Below, in pieces: positions 8,518 through 16,796 of a stretch of DNA of 64,000 nt. A program made the translations under genes and the position numbers. This DNA comes from VXRD01 sp965242535 (GTDB taxonomy: Bacteria > Latescibacterota > UBA2968), in NCBI GenBank assembly GCA_965242535.1, contig OZ251458.1:1364001-1428000 (forward strand), written 5' to 3'. The stretch's first letter is position 1. Each line of letters begins with the position of its first letter. Below the pieces are notes generated by a model. The model searched no databases and was not told the DNA's origin. It worked only from the letters and a program-made list of their open reading frames with translations.

Positions 8518-9447
8518 TCACCTCTCTCGCTTTTCCGACCGATTGGGCGACAAAAATACGCCCTTAAAAGAACGGGTGGACGCTTCTTCTAAAAACGCGA
8601 CCTCGGCTTCGAAATCGCGCCGAATGACCGCGCGGTCCGCGGCGTCTTCAACGCTGGCCTCGAGTTGCCGATCCAACAAATCGAAAATTTTGCGCCGCAC
8701 CGCGGCCTTCATCGCGCCTGCGTCAAAACACATTTGGCGAAACGCCTCGACCTGCGCCGCCGATGGCAACAGGGATTCCAAATCCGATGCCAGCGCCAAA
8801 ATGAGATTGCGTAACAACCCGTCATACGTGCGCCCATCCACTGCGGATTCCAACTCGGCCAGCGCGGATTGGGGAATGGAACGCGAAAACGCGAGACGCC
8901 GAAGCGCGGTCGTATAAGCCGCGTAATCCCGCTTGGGATCCACCAGTTGCGGAACCTCCTCCTCGTCATCCGGCGGGCGGTACCACGTCTCGGGGATGGC
9001 TTTTGCCCAGCGGGACACATCGCGGTATTCCGGTTGCAACACAGTCGCCTCGGACCGCAACAACAGCAATCGACACTCGCGGGCCATCTCATGCAATCGG
9101 AAAAACGCGATCTCGTACCCGCGCTTGCGGCAGCCTTCAAAATCGCCCTGCGCGATGATCTCCACCGCCCGATTCAAATCGCCCTCTGCGCGGGCCTCCA
9201 AGCCCAAGTCCAGCGAAATCAACGCCTGCCGAACCCCGTGTTCCAACTCCTCGCGCTTCATGGCAATGCCCGACCGGTTGCGCTTGCCGTAGTGCAAGCC
9301 CCGCACGCGCAAAAAGCCCAACAGCGCGTCCCCTGCATTGGGCGGCAACTTCTCAAAGCGCGTGCCCAATTCCAGGGCCTGCCCGACAAAACTCTCTGAA
9401 TCGATGCGGAACCGGCTCAAATCCAGTGTTGCGAGTGGGTTTTGCAT
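8518..9447 (-). CDS. Hypothetical protein, alpha-helical
   Basis: Not recognised. The 309-residue protein is largely helical and soluble, rich in Arg, Glu and Ala, with no signal peptide or membrane segment. It opens 'MQNPLATLDLSRFRID' and has a Glu/Asp-rich stretch 'PPDDEEEVPQLVD' near residue 165. Coding is supported by its length, codon-like composition and GAGG eight bases before the ATG. The stop falls at the edge of the 9-bp repeat array, so the array occupies the 3' flank. It lies 59 bp downstream of ispH and may be in the same transcript. Confidence 0.55.
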   Translation of the reverse strand: MQNPLATLDLSRFRIDSESFVGQALELGTRFEKLPPNAGDALLGFLRVRGLHYGKRNRSGIAMKREELEHGVRQALISLDLGLEARAEGDLNRAVEIIAQGDFEGCRKRGYEIAFFRLHEMARECRLLLLRSEATVLQPEYRDVSRWAKAIPETWYRPPDDEEEVPQLVDPKRDYAAYTTALRRLAFSRSIPQSALAELESAVDGRTYDGLLRNLILALASDLESLLPSAAQVEAFRQMCFDAGAMKAAVRRKIFDLLDRQLEASVEDAADRAVIRRDFEAEVAFLEEASTRSFKGVFLSPNRSEKRER

Positions 9448-9506
9448 GGAAAGTCCTCAGTGGTCAAGAGAATATTCTGCGATAGGGCTTGATTTTCCCG
9501 TCTCCG

Positions 9507-10736
9507 TTACGGCGAGGGGTATGGCAGCAGCACATCGTTCACATCCCGCGTATGGGAAAAAAACGACAGGACGCGCAACAGCACGTTATCCACCACCGCG
9601 TCGGGGCACGAGGCCCCGCAGGTTAGAGCAATATCTACCGGATTTTTATCGGGCAACCAATCCTCGGCCATCACCACATCGCGCGAAGTCAGGGAAAAAT
9701 GCCGAATTTCGCGTTTTGAAATCAATTCCTCCGCATCCTTAATAAAAAATGTCGGCAGGGATTTTTCGCATAATTCCACAATATGAGACGTATTTGAAGA
9801 ATTGTATCCGCCCACCACTAGGGCGAGATCCGCGCTTTGTTCGATCAGCGCGTAGGTCGCGCTCTGATTTTCGTTGGTCGCATAACAAAGCGTGTCCGAG
9901 GTGTCTGCAAAATGATCGTCAATGCGATCTGCGCCATATCGATCGATGAGGGCGCGGCGGATGACCCGTGTGATCGCATGCGTCTCGGCGGCCAGCATCG
10001 TCGTCTGGTTCACCACGCCGATGCGCGACAAATGGCGCGTGGGGTCAAATCCCTCCGAGCACTTGTGCCTAAAATGCCGCTCAAAAACCCCGAGATCGCA
10101 TGTGCCGCGAATGACATCCGCCAACAGGCGCGCCTCTTTCAAATCGAGCACCACTACGGCCCGCGCATTTTGAATCGCATGCGAAAAGGTCGCCCGGGTT
10201 TCTTCGTGCTCGGCCTTTCCGTGAATGACCACCGTATAATCCCCCTCTCCCAACTGGACACCGCGCTTCCACACTTTTTCGACAAACGGACAGGTGGTAT
10301 TGTACCGGTAGGGATCGATGCCGCGCCTGTCCAGTTCCGCTTGAATTTCCACCGTCGTGCCAAAGGCGGGCACCACCACGATATCATCGGGCCGAAGTAC
10401 ATCCCAAGGAGTGATTTGATCGCCCGAAGGCGTGAACATAAACCGCACGCCGCGATTCTGTAAATCCTCATTCACATTGGGATTGTGAATCATCTCACTG
10501 AGGAAGAACACGCGCTGTCCCGCACTGGCATCCAAGGTGTGATACGCGATTTCAATGGCGTTTTCCACGCCAAAACAAAATCCAAAATGCCGCGCCAAAA
10601 AAAAGCGCACAGATCCAAAATCCAGCACCGACGGTTGCAAATCGCGCTTTTTGGGATCCGACAGTTGCCGAGCCTTTTTCACCCGCGAAATGATCGGGCT
10701 TTGGTAAAAAACGGGAATATCAAATTTTCGGGCCAT
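9507..10736 (-). CDS. ispH: 4-hydroxy-3-methylbut-2-enyl diphosphate reductase
   Basis: IspH (LytB) carries out the last step of the MEP isoprenoid pathway, reducing HMBPP to IPP and DMAPP with a [4Fe-4S] cluster. The three cluster cysteines are present: Cys54 in 'HFGFCFGVENAIE', Cys149 in 'NTTCPFVEKVW' and Cys284 in 'TLCYATNENQSA'. The active-site 'IHNPNV' and 'VVGGYNSSNT' motifs are also there. At 409 residues it is about 90 longer than the E. coli enzyme, with an N-terminal extension like that of the long cyanobacterial and plant forms. AAGGAG precedes the ATG. No other MEP gene is in the window. Confidence 0.93.
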   Translation of the reverse strand: MARKFDIPVFYQSPIISRVKKARQLSDPKKRDLQPSVLDFGSVRFFLARHFGFCFGVENAIEIAYHTLDASAGQRVFFLSEMIHNPNVNEDLQNRGVRFMFTPSGDQITPWDVLRPDDIVVVPAFGTTVEIQAELDRRGIDPYRYNTTCPFVEKVWKRGVQLGEGDYTVVIHGKAEHEETRATFSHAIQNARAVVVLDLKEARLLADVIRGTCDLGVFERHFRHKCSEGFDPTRHLSRIGVVNQTTMLAAETHAITRVIRRALIDRYGADRIDDHFADTSDTLCYATNENQSATYALIEQSADLALVVGGYNSSNTSHIVELCEKSLPTFFIKDAEELISKREIRHFSLTSRDVVMAEDWLPDKNPVDIALTCGASCPDAVVDNVLLRVLSFFSHTRDVNDVLLPYPSP

Positions 10737-10878
10737 CGCAAGTCACTCCTTGAGAACGAGGGGGTTGGGATTGGCTGAGGACGGACCCCTGCTTTTCGCT
10801 TTTCATCTGTAGCCTCTTCACCCTTTACGTCGCCTGTTGCGTCCTTCGCCTGTCTCCGCTTTTCGCAGTTCCATCTTC

Positions 10879-10979
10879 GGACAGGCACAGGGGCCTGTCC
10901 CTACGATTGCGATTGCTTCTCCCGTCTCCCGTCTCCCGTCTCCCGTCTCCCGTCTCCCGTCTCCCGTCTCCCGTCTCCC
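10879..10979. repeat. P1 palindrome followed by TCCCGTC heptamer array
   Basis: P1 occupies 10879-10900. Positions 10920-10979 are about eight copies of the heptamer TCCCGTC. This is the same P1/heptamer pairing as at 1834-2069. It begins the roughly 1-kb gap 10737-11790, which otherwise holds the nested mobile elements listed next. Positions 10737-10878 and 11613-11790 show nothing beyond degenerate repeat text. Confidence 0.9.
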
Positions 10980-11002
10980 CTCTTCGGACAGGCACAGGGG
11001 CC

Positions 11003-11595
11003 ATTTGTACCAACTAATTCATTATCGGAATCGCTTTGCAGTTCCACCGTCCTTCAAATAAGCCCTCGCCAAACGTGCCATCCCAAAAGTCCATCAAACA
11101 AAGCCATCACGCACAGCGCGCAAGTCCATTTCGCAACCAACATCCATTTTGCAACTTCCTTTGCAGGCTGGCGCATGTCGTGCGCTTACAAAAGCGCTTT
11201 GCGCTGTGCCTAGCCCCTCGGCGCATGAGAGCGGCATTTTTTGCTTACTTTTCTTCAGACGCTTATTCGCGTCTTCTCTGTTGACAAAAAGTAAGTCGCC
11301 GAAGGCATCGAAGGCAACCCACGATGCTTTAGGACCAAAGTTGTTAGAAGTCATCTAAAAACTCGGATCGCCATTGAGAGAGCCACAAAAGCATTCGCTT
11401 TTCCCAGGTCAAAACCATACCTATCGCAAAAATAGGATGCCTTGATTCCCCCCTTCCTCGCAGGAAGGGGGGCTAGGGGGGTAGGTCCCGATAATTTTTA
11501 GATGGCTTCTTAGAAAAGCGAGCAATGTCGGTGCAGATTTGTGCGTATCAAAATTGAGAATAACTTAATTTACAGAGTAATTAGTTGGTACAGAT
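11003..11595. mobile_element. Non-autonomous element, copy A, with 17-bp TIRs and 12-bp target duplication
   Basis: The left end ATTTGTACCAACTAATT (11003-11019) and right end (11579-11595) are inverted repeats with one mismatch. The element is flanked by exact 12-bp direct repeats GGCACAGGGGCC (10991-11002, 11596-11607), and these are the two halves of a P1 palindrome. It therefore inserted into P1. No transposase is present. On the minus strand an 86-codon frame (11354-11094) is shared in part with copies B and D. A smaller element is nested at 11347-11509. Confidence 0.8.
11347..11509. mobile_element. 163-bp MITE nested in copy A
   Basis: Terminal inverted repeats GAAGYCATCTAAAAA (left 11347-11361; right 11495-11509, complementary) are bounded by TTA on both sides (11344-11346, 11510-11512). 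Comparison with copies C and D, which read straight through this point, shows the empty site and supports a TTA target duplication. The interior contains a strong hairpin, CCCCCCTTCCT-CGC-AGGAAGGGGGG, at 11448-11472. Confidence 0.8.
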
Positions 11596-11790
11596 GGCAC
11601 AGGGGCCTGTCCCTACATTCTCGCGTGGTGTTCGCAGGTGGCGGTGTGGGACTGACCGTTGCTTTTCGCTTTTCATCTGTTGCTTCTGCACCATTTACGT
11701 CGTCTGTGTTATCTACTGCCTTCACTTTACCTGCACCGCCCAATCCGCGCCATCCGCGTAATCCGCGTAATCCGCGATTCAGACCGTTTT

Positions 11791-13608
11791 TCATCCGCGT
11801 TCATCCGGGGTTGCTTTTTTGATGTTCTGGATTTTCCGTTCCAGCGTCCGCAGGCGTTCGCGGGCGAGGTCGGCTTCGAGGCTCATGGGATAGGTGACGA
11901 GCAGGGTTTCGTACACCTGTTGCGCGTCGTAATACTGCCCCAGTTGGCGGTCGTAAATCGCGCCCTGTGCGATGTGTGCCGCGGGGCAAAGCGGACTGTG
12001 CGGTCGGGTAGCGACGAGTTTGCGATAGGTCTGAAGGGCCTGCGAATAGCGTTTTTGATCCGCGTGTATTTTGGCTTGATGGTCGAGCAGGCGATCCGCG
12101 AGAAAGGATTGCGGATGGGCGCGGTACAGGGCTTCAAAATCGCGCAATGCCCCCGCGCGATCCTTTTGGCGCAGCTTGAGGCACGCGCGGGCGTACGCGC
12201 TCATCAGCGTCGAATCGGCGCGCATGCCCTCTTGCAATAGAACGGATAGCGCGATGGCATCGTTGATGATGTCGCGGTTGGCCTCGGCTTTGAGCACGGT
12301 ATCGAGCAGGGTTTGTGCGTCGCGGATCTGCCCAACGAGAAAATGCAATTCGGCCAAGCGAAACCGCGCTTCGGTTTCTTCGGGCGCGGTTGCCATTTCC
12401 GCGATGATTTGCCGATAGACGCGCCGGGCCGCATCCGCGCTGTCCGCCTGGAGATGGCCTTCGGCGAGCGCGAAAAGGGCTTTGTATCGCCAGGGATTGC
12501 GGCGGTCGGTCCGGATCAAATTTTGAAACGCCCGTTGGGCGCCGGGCGCGTCATTGCGATAGTCGCGCAAAATCATGCCCACGCGAAACCGGGCTTCGTC
12601 TGCCTCGACGCGGTCGGGGTATTGCGCGATGAGGGCGGCGTACTGGGTTTGTGCATCCTCGGCGCGATTGGCGCGTTCGCACGCCATGCCCATGCCCAGT
12701 TGTGCGCGGGCGCGGAGGTCCGCGATGTCCGTGCGGTCGAGAACGGTTTGATACGCGGCAATGGCGGTTGCGGGATCGCCGTGGTCGAGGCCGTAGCGCG
12801 CGATGCGGAACAAGTGCGTCCAGTCCTGTACATCGGACGCTAGCAACAGGGCGAGCGTTTGCGCGGCGAATCCGGCGGGCAGGGCGTATTCGATGAGCAG
12901 GTGGCGTTGGTGTTGATCCGCGAGCGAGATGCTGGACATCAGCAACTCGAAAACCTCGGCGTGCCGGTCGCCATTGTGGGCAAAATCGCGCAACCGGTCC
13001 TCGACCATCGGGAGATATTGGGGGTTGTCCCTCACATAGATGAGGTATTCGCGCACCGCATCGGGATAGCGCACTTGGCGTTCGGCGAGTTCGGCGAGTT
13101 CGCGGGCAAAAAGCGCGGGGTTTTTGAAAACGACTCGCGCGCGGCGATACGCCTGTTCGGCGCGGCCGTCCATGTTGCGCCTGCGGTAGTGATCCGCAAC
13201 GATGGCAAACGGGGCCAAGGTGGTCGCGCGTTGCAACAGGCGATCCCAATGCGCGGTTGCCGAATCCACTTGGCCCAAGGCGAGCAGGGCCTGCCCGAGG
13301 CGCAGGTGCGTATCCATGTCGTCTGGATCGACCGCCAAGCGTTGGCGCGAGAGGTCTGCGGCTTCGGCATATCTGCCCGCCCGAGAAAGCGCGGATTCGA
13401 GGCGCGAAACCAAATCGCCGCGATGGGGCAGTTGTTCGCACAGGCGTTGGTAAATGCCGATAGCACCCGCCCAATCCCTTTTGGCTTCAAGCGCCATCGC
13501 GCGATTGAGTTCGGCGTTGATCTGCGCGGGCGAAAGCTCTGCTATCGCAACGCCTGCAAAGAGCGAGAGCACTGCGAGAAGACAAAAGTTGTGGAGGGAT
13601 GGGCGCAT
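11791..13608 (-). CDS. Secreted or periplasmic TPR-repeat protein
   Basis: The 605-residue protein starts with an apparent signal peptide (hydrophobic residues about 8-22, 'LLAVLSLFAGVAIA'). It is followed by tandem TPR-like helical pairs over nearly the whole length ('AIGIYQRLCEQLPHRGDLVSRL', 'LRLGQALLALGQVDSATAHW', 'AIAAYQTVLDRT', 'RAFQNLIRTDRRNPWRYKAL', 'ALQTYRKLVATRPHSPLCPAA'). It most likely scaffolds a cell-envelope complex; partners are unknown. GAGG lies seven bases before ATG 13608. The C-terminus runs into the degenerate repeat region. Confidence 0.75.
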   Translation of the reverse strand: MRPSLHNFCLLAVLSLFAGVAIAELSPAQINAELNRAMALEAKRDWAGAIGIYQRLCEQLPHRGDLVSRLESALSRAGRYAEAADLSRQRLAVDPDDMDTHLRLGQALLALGQVDSATAHWDRLLQRATTLAPFAIVADHYRRRNMDGRAEQAYRRARVVFKNPALFARELAELAERQVRYPDAVREYLIYVRDNPQYLPMVEDRLRDFAHNGDRHAEVFELLMSSISLADQHQRHLLIEYALPAGFAAQTLALLLASDVQDWTHLFRIARYGLDHGDPATAIAAYQTVLDRTDIADLRARAQLGMGMACERANRAEDAQTQYAALIAQYPDRVEADEARFRVGMILRDYRNDAPGAQRAFQNLIRTDRRNPWRYKALFALAEGHLQADSADAARRVYRQIIAEMATAPEETEARFRLAELHFLVGQIRDAQTLLDTVLKAEANRDIINDAIALSVLLQEGMRADSTLMSAYARACLKLRQKDRAGALRDFEALYRAHPQSFLADRLLDHQAKIHADQKRYSQALQTYRKLVATRPHSPLCPAAHIAQGAIYDRQLGQYYDAQQVYETLLVTYPMSLEADLARERLRTLERKIQNIKKATPDERG

Positions 13609-13698
13609 TTGACTGCCTCAATTCTCTGATTACTGACTATGCGAATGAAGCGCGAAAAACGAGTAAAGCAACGGTCAAGTGGACTATCCCCTCGGAAT

Positions 13699-13722
13699 CC
13701 CTTGAACTTTAAGAGAGTATCT
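13699..13722 (+). mobile_element. Solo right end of an IS110-family element
   Basis: These 24 bp are identical to 22553-22576, which is the last codons of the IS110 transposase plus the right end through the core CT. No transposase precedes them. The match ends exactly at the proposed core, so this is read as a deletion relic of an earlier insertion. Confidence 0.65.
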
Positions 13723-13777
13723 TCCTGCTAGGAAAGGGGGCTAGGGGGTTAGGTTTCAATAATTTTTAGATGGCTTC
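13723..13777. mobile_element. Right half of a second MITE copy
   Basis: This stretch matches 11455-11509, including the interior hairpin arm and the right terminal repeat (13763-13777) followed by TTA. The left half is missing and is replaced by the solo IS110 end at 13699-13722. Together with that relic it accounts for the 200-bp gap 13609-13809. Confidence 0.7.
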
Positions 13778-13809
13778 TTAGGCGAGTACTTGACAGCCAC
13801 ACAGATATA

Positions 13810-15135
13810 TCATTGGGGGCGGCACGCGGCATCCTCGGCGATGTTGTACCCGCCTTCTCCTGTGCGGCGATAGCGTTCGATCATGCGTTCGCGCTCTTCC
13901 GCTGGCTGTGCATCGTAAACTTTCCAGACGTGATCTATTTCTTTTCTGGGGATTTCCAAACCGAGTTCCGCCGCGTAGCGGTGCATCCGTTCCAAGGTGG
14001 TCAGCGCGTATTTCCAGTTGACGAGAGGCTTCAAGAGAAGCACTTCCCGCCGTTGCAACGATAGCTGGGCAAGGGGGTGAATGCGAGCAGTCCACTGTTC
14101 GTTGGGGCGATGCTCAACGCCGATGGCCGAAAGCGCGATATCGGATCGCCCAAGTCGAGCGTCGAGGGTCGGCGGCCCGATTTCGTGAGGGACTTCGACA
14201 ACCCGATCCCGAATCTCGAACGCATCGGCGAAAGGAGGGGCCGGAAGGCAACGGGATCCCTTGAGGTCCAGCGTCTCGATTAGGGCCTTGCGGTCTCGGT
14301 CTGAGGGCGCCCAGAGATCCAGATCTTTCGGAGACTGTCCCGTTAGCAAAGTCTTGAACGCGCCGCCGGCCAGAAAGAACCTAGCCCCCGTGTCAAAGCC
14401 GATGGTCGCGGCAACTTCGCGGCGTGCGAACTCGATTACATCGGTCTCTTCAAGTGGGCAAAGGGGGTTCAGATCATGGCGAACCGCCTCAAAGCCGCGG
14501 TAGGCTGTATGCAATCCGTCCTCGTCTCGCCAGAAAAACGCGCCCTCGAGGTACCAGGGCCAGTCATTCTTCCCAAGAGGTTGCTTCAATAGCCGCGCCG
14601 CCGTTACAGTCACCAGCGAGTCGTGCGTGACGAACACATGAATCCCGGGAATATCATTCGCTACGGCGAACATGTGTTGTACGAGAAACCGCGCCGCCTC
14701 GTCGGGCCGCGACAACCCTGGCAACGGGTCAGCCCCCGATACCAGACGCGCCATGACATCTTCATGGCCGCGTCCGGTCCAGATGCGTTCGGCGCGCTTA
14801 CTATTGAGGACGTAAATGCCCGGATCGCCGAGGAAGCGATCGGGCACTATGCGGCAGTTGATCCCGGCACCATCGCGGAGAACTTCGGCGGTCTGAACAC
14901 ACCTAATGAGAGGACTCGCGTGGAGCGTACGCAACCCGTCGCCGAGCAGAGTGCCGAACTCGTGCCCAAGCCTTCGTCCGATATCGTTGATCGGAAGCGT
15001 ATAGCCCATATCCCCGGGCGAGAGATAGTCGCGCACCGAGTGGCGGAGCAACGAGACCACCGGGCGATTGCGGGGTACCTGCTCGAGAATCCGAAACATT
15101 GAGGGAGGAATTTGATAGCGGACCGCATCGTTCAT
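13810..15135 (-). CDS. Histidine phosphatase - nucleotidyltransferase fusion
   Basis: Residues about 25-215 resemble the histidine phosphatase superfamily: 'SLLRHSVRDY' with Arg31-His32 and Arg35, 'SPLIRCVQTA' with Arg78, and 'VTHDS' with the second His171. Residues about 245-400 resemble a polymerase-beta-type nucleotidyltransferase: 'FLAGGAFKTLL' (Gly257-Gly258) followed by 'KDLDLWA' with Asp271/Asp273. The rest is helical. It is the last gene of a five-gene operon and overlaps the upstream methyltransferase gene by ATGA, implying translational coupling. A dual enzyme that phosphorylates/nucleotidylates or trims a phosphorylated intermediate is possible; the substrate is unknown. Confidence 0.75.
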   Translation of the reverse strand: MNDAVRYQIPPSMFRILEQVPRNRPVVSLLRHSVRDYLSPGDMGYTLPINDIGRRLGHEFGTLLGDGLRTLHASPLIRCVQTAEVLRDGAGINCRIVPDRFLGDPGIYVLNSKRAERIWTGRGHEDVMARLVSGADPLPGLSRPDEAARFLVQHMFAVANDIPGIHVFVTHDSLVTVTAARLLKQPLGKNDWPWYLEGAFFWRDEDGLHTAYRGFEAVRHDLNPLCPLEETDVIEFARREVAATIGFDTGARFFLAGGAFKTLLTGQSPKDLDLWAPSDRDRKALIETLDLKGSRCLPAPPFADAFEIRDRVVEVPHEIGPPTLDARLGRSDIALSAIGVEHRPNEQWTARIHPLAQLSLQRREVLLLKPLVNWKYALTTLERMHRYAAELGLEIPRKEIDHVWKVYDAQPAEERERMIERYRRTGEGGYNIAEDAACRPQ

Positions 15136-16796
15136 CGCGCCACCCCCACCAATACCGAGACGAGCGATTCCAGCGTGCGGATATATTTTATGCCAAAACC
15201 CGCGTTATTGAGCAAGCGTCCATATTCTGCGACTGTGCGTTCCTTGCCCCCGCTCGTCATGAGCAGATGCAGACTGCACAGCGCGCCCGCGTTGCCGGTC
15301 TCGGGAACCAACATCTCGACGATGTAGATGTTCCCTCCATTCGGCAGGGCAGACCGGGCGTTTTGCAATATCCGACTTGCCTTGGCATCGGCCCAATCGT
15401 GAAGCACGCGGCCGAGCACAACGGCATCGGCCTCAATGCCCCACGGCTCAAATAGATCGCCTGCATACCATGCGAGCCCTTCGCGTTTTTCGCGCTCGTG
15501 CATTGCTCGAGCGATCACCTCGGGACGGTCGAGGACGGTCACTTGGAGATGGGGATGCGCGTCGAGCATGAGATTTGCCAGCACACCCAGGCCACCGCCG
15601 GCGTCGAGGACGCGCTCGCGTCCCTGAAGACCCAATGCACTCGGCACGGTCGAATAGTCGTGCCGCGCGTAACTTTGTAGCATTCGATGATGCCCTTCGC
15701 AACGCCGTTCGTCGCGGGCGACTTCGGCGAAAACATCGGGCGCGTTCCCGTTGCCGTGCAGGGCTTGCGGAAGCGAAGCCCACATTTTCGAAAACGGCCC
15801 TGCGTATTCAAGGGCGGCATCTGCCAAGGTGAGCGGATGCTCCATACAGAGAAATTCTCCGCGTGCGGTCAGGTGCCAGATGCCTTCCCGCATCGAGACG
15901 AGGGATAACTCTCCCAGCGCACGCAGAAGCCGTTGGACAGCATCGATCCGCAATTTGCACTCGTGCGCGACCTCGACATCGCACGCGGGGAGGGACTCAA
16001 TGACGCCGAGTTTGACTGCGGTGGCGATGGTTTGCGTTCGCCAAAATCCGACCAGATCCCCAGATAGCGTTGCAAACTCGGAGCGACGGGGTGAACGGAG
16101 CGCGACTATGGCCTCGCCCATCTCGTCGATAACCTCGAATGCCCCGTCGAATCGCTCCACGCGGGCGTGACCGTTGTAGAAGGGTTCCACCGTTGCGAAA
16201 CGGCGCGAATAGATGGGGGTGCCGTCGCGATTGACATGCGTCCAACCCGCTTCATCCCGGGCGCGTGCAAAACCTTTGTGGAATACATCGAGATCTATGA
16301 ACCAATGACCGTGTATTTGCCGGCCATCCGCGTCGATATGCGTGGAGCGACCATCGTTGGCCTGAATGACGGCGATGCCCTCCCGGTAATCGCCGGCATA
16401 ACGCCACCGCGCCCGATAAACCGGCATGCCATCGCATGTGATGTGAAAATACGAGTTGTCGTTCTCGCGCACCGCACATCGCCCTTCTTGAAAATTGCCG
16501 CACCAAGCGTATCGCTGTGGGTACGCATCTTTGCCGGATGGGTGAATATGGTGCCAGCCATCTTCCCCGATAACAGCAGCGCGGTTTTCGTAGAAGCCAA
16601 ACGCTCGCCGAAAATGCCGTTTATAGGCCGGTCTGCCATCCGGCCCGATATGCCATGCCTTTGATCCTCGGAGGACGGGTGCCAGCCCCGGTGCGTGAAA
16701 CTTCAGGACTTCGTCAAATCGTTCTTCATAAGCGGGAATGCCGTTAATGACGTGATGGGAGCCTTCTGGTGCGATGTCCAAAGATTCGGGATTCAT
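15132..16796 (-). CDS. WG-repeat / SAM-dependent O-methyltransferase fusion
   Basis: Residues about 20-235 comprise roughly six 38-40 residue WG/KWG-type beta repeats ('WHHIHPSGKDAYPQRY', 'STHIDADGRQIHG', 'WTHVNRDGTPIYSRRF'). Residues about 240-320 form a winged-helix dimerisation region. Residues 330-554 are a Methyltransf_2-class domain with the SAM loop 'VLDAGGGLG' (396-404) and the general-base 'LHDW' (His466), as in plant-type O-methyltransferases. The predicted role is O-methylation of a small molecule or peptide side chain, with the WG part binding a partner. GGAGG lies six bases before ATG 16796. It overlaps both neighbours by ATGA. Confidence 0.8.
   Translation of the reverse strand: MNPESLDIAPEGSHHVINGIPAYEERFDEVLKFHAPGLAPVLRGSKAWHIGPDGRPAYKRHFRRAFGFYENRAAVIGEDGWHHIHPSGKDAYPQRYAWCGNFQEGRCAVRENDNSYFHITCDGMPVYRARWRYAGDYREGIAVIQANDGRSTHIDADGRQIHGHWFIDLDVFHKGFARARDEAGWTHVNRDGTPIYSRRFATVEPFYNGHARVERFDGAFEVIDEMGEAIVALRSPRRSEFATLSGDLVGFWRTQTIATAVKLGVIESLPACDVEVAHECKLRIDAVQRLLRALGELSLVSMREGIWHLTARGEFLCMEHPLTLADAALEYAGPFSKMWASLPQALHGNGNAPDVFAEVARDERRCEGHHRMLQSYARHDYSTVPSALGLQGRERVLDAGGGLGVLANLMLDAHPHLQVTVLDRPEVIARAMHEREKREGLAWYAGDLFEPWGIEADAVVLGRVLHDWADAKASRILQNARSALPNGGNIYIVEMLVPETGNAGALCSLHLLMTSGGKERTVAEYGRLLNNAGFGIKYIRTLESLVSVLVGVAR

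Noticed and set aside
8192..8521. Minus-strand frame of Arg-Gly-Thr repeats
   Set aside because: It is the translation of the 9-bp satellite, with no start signal or family.
13609..13809. Possible precursor peptide gene just downstream of the five-gene operon
   Set aside because: The stretch is explained by the IS110 relic and half MITE; no short frame with a ribosome site was found.
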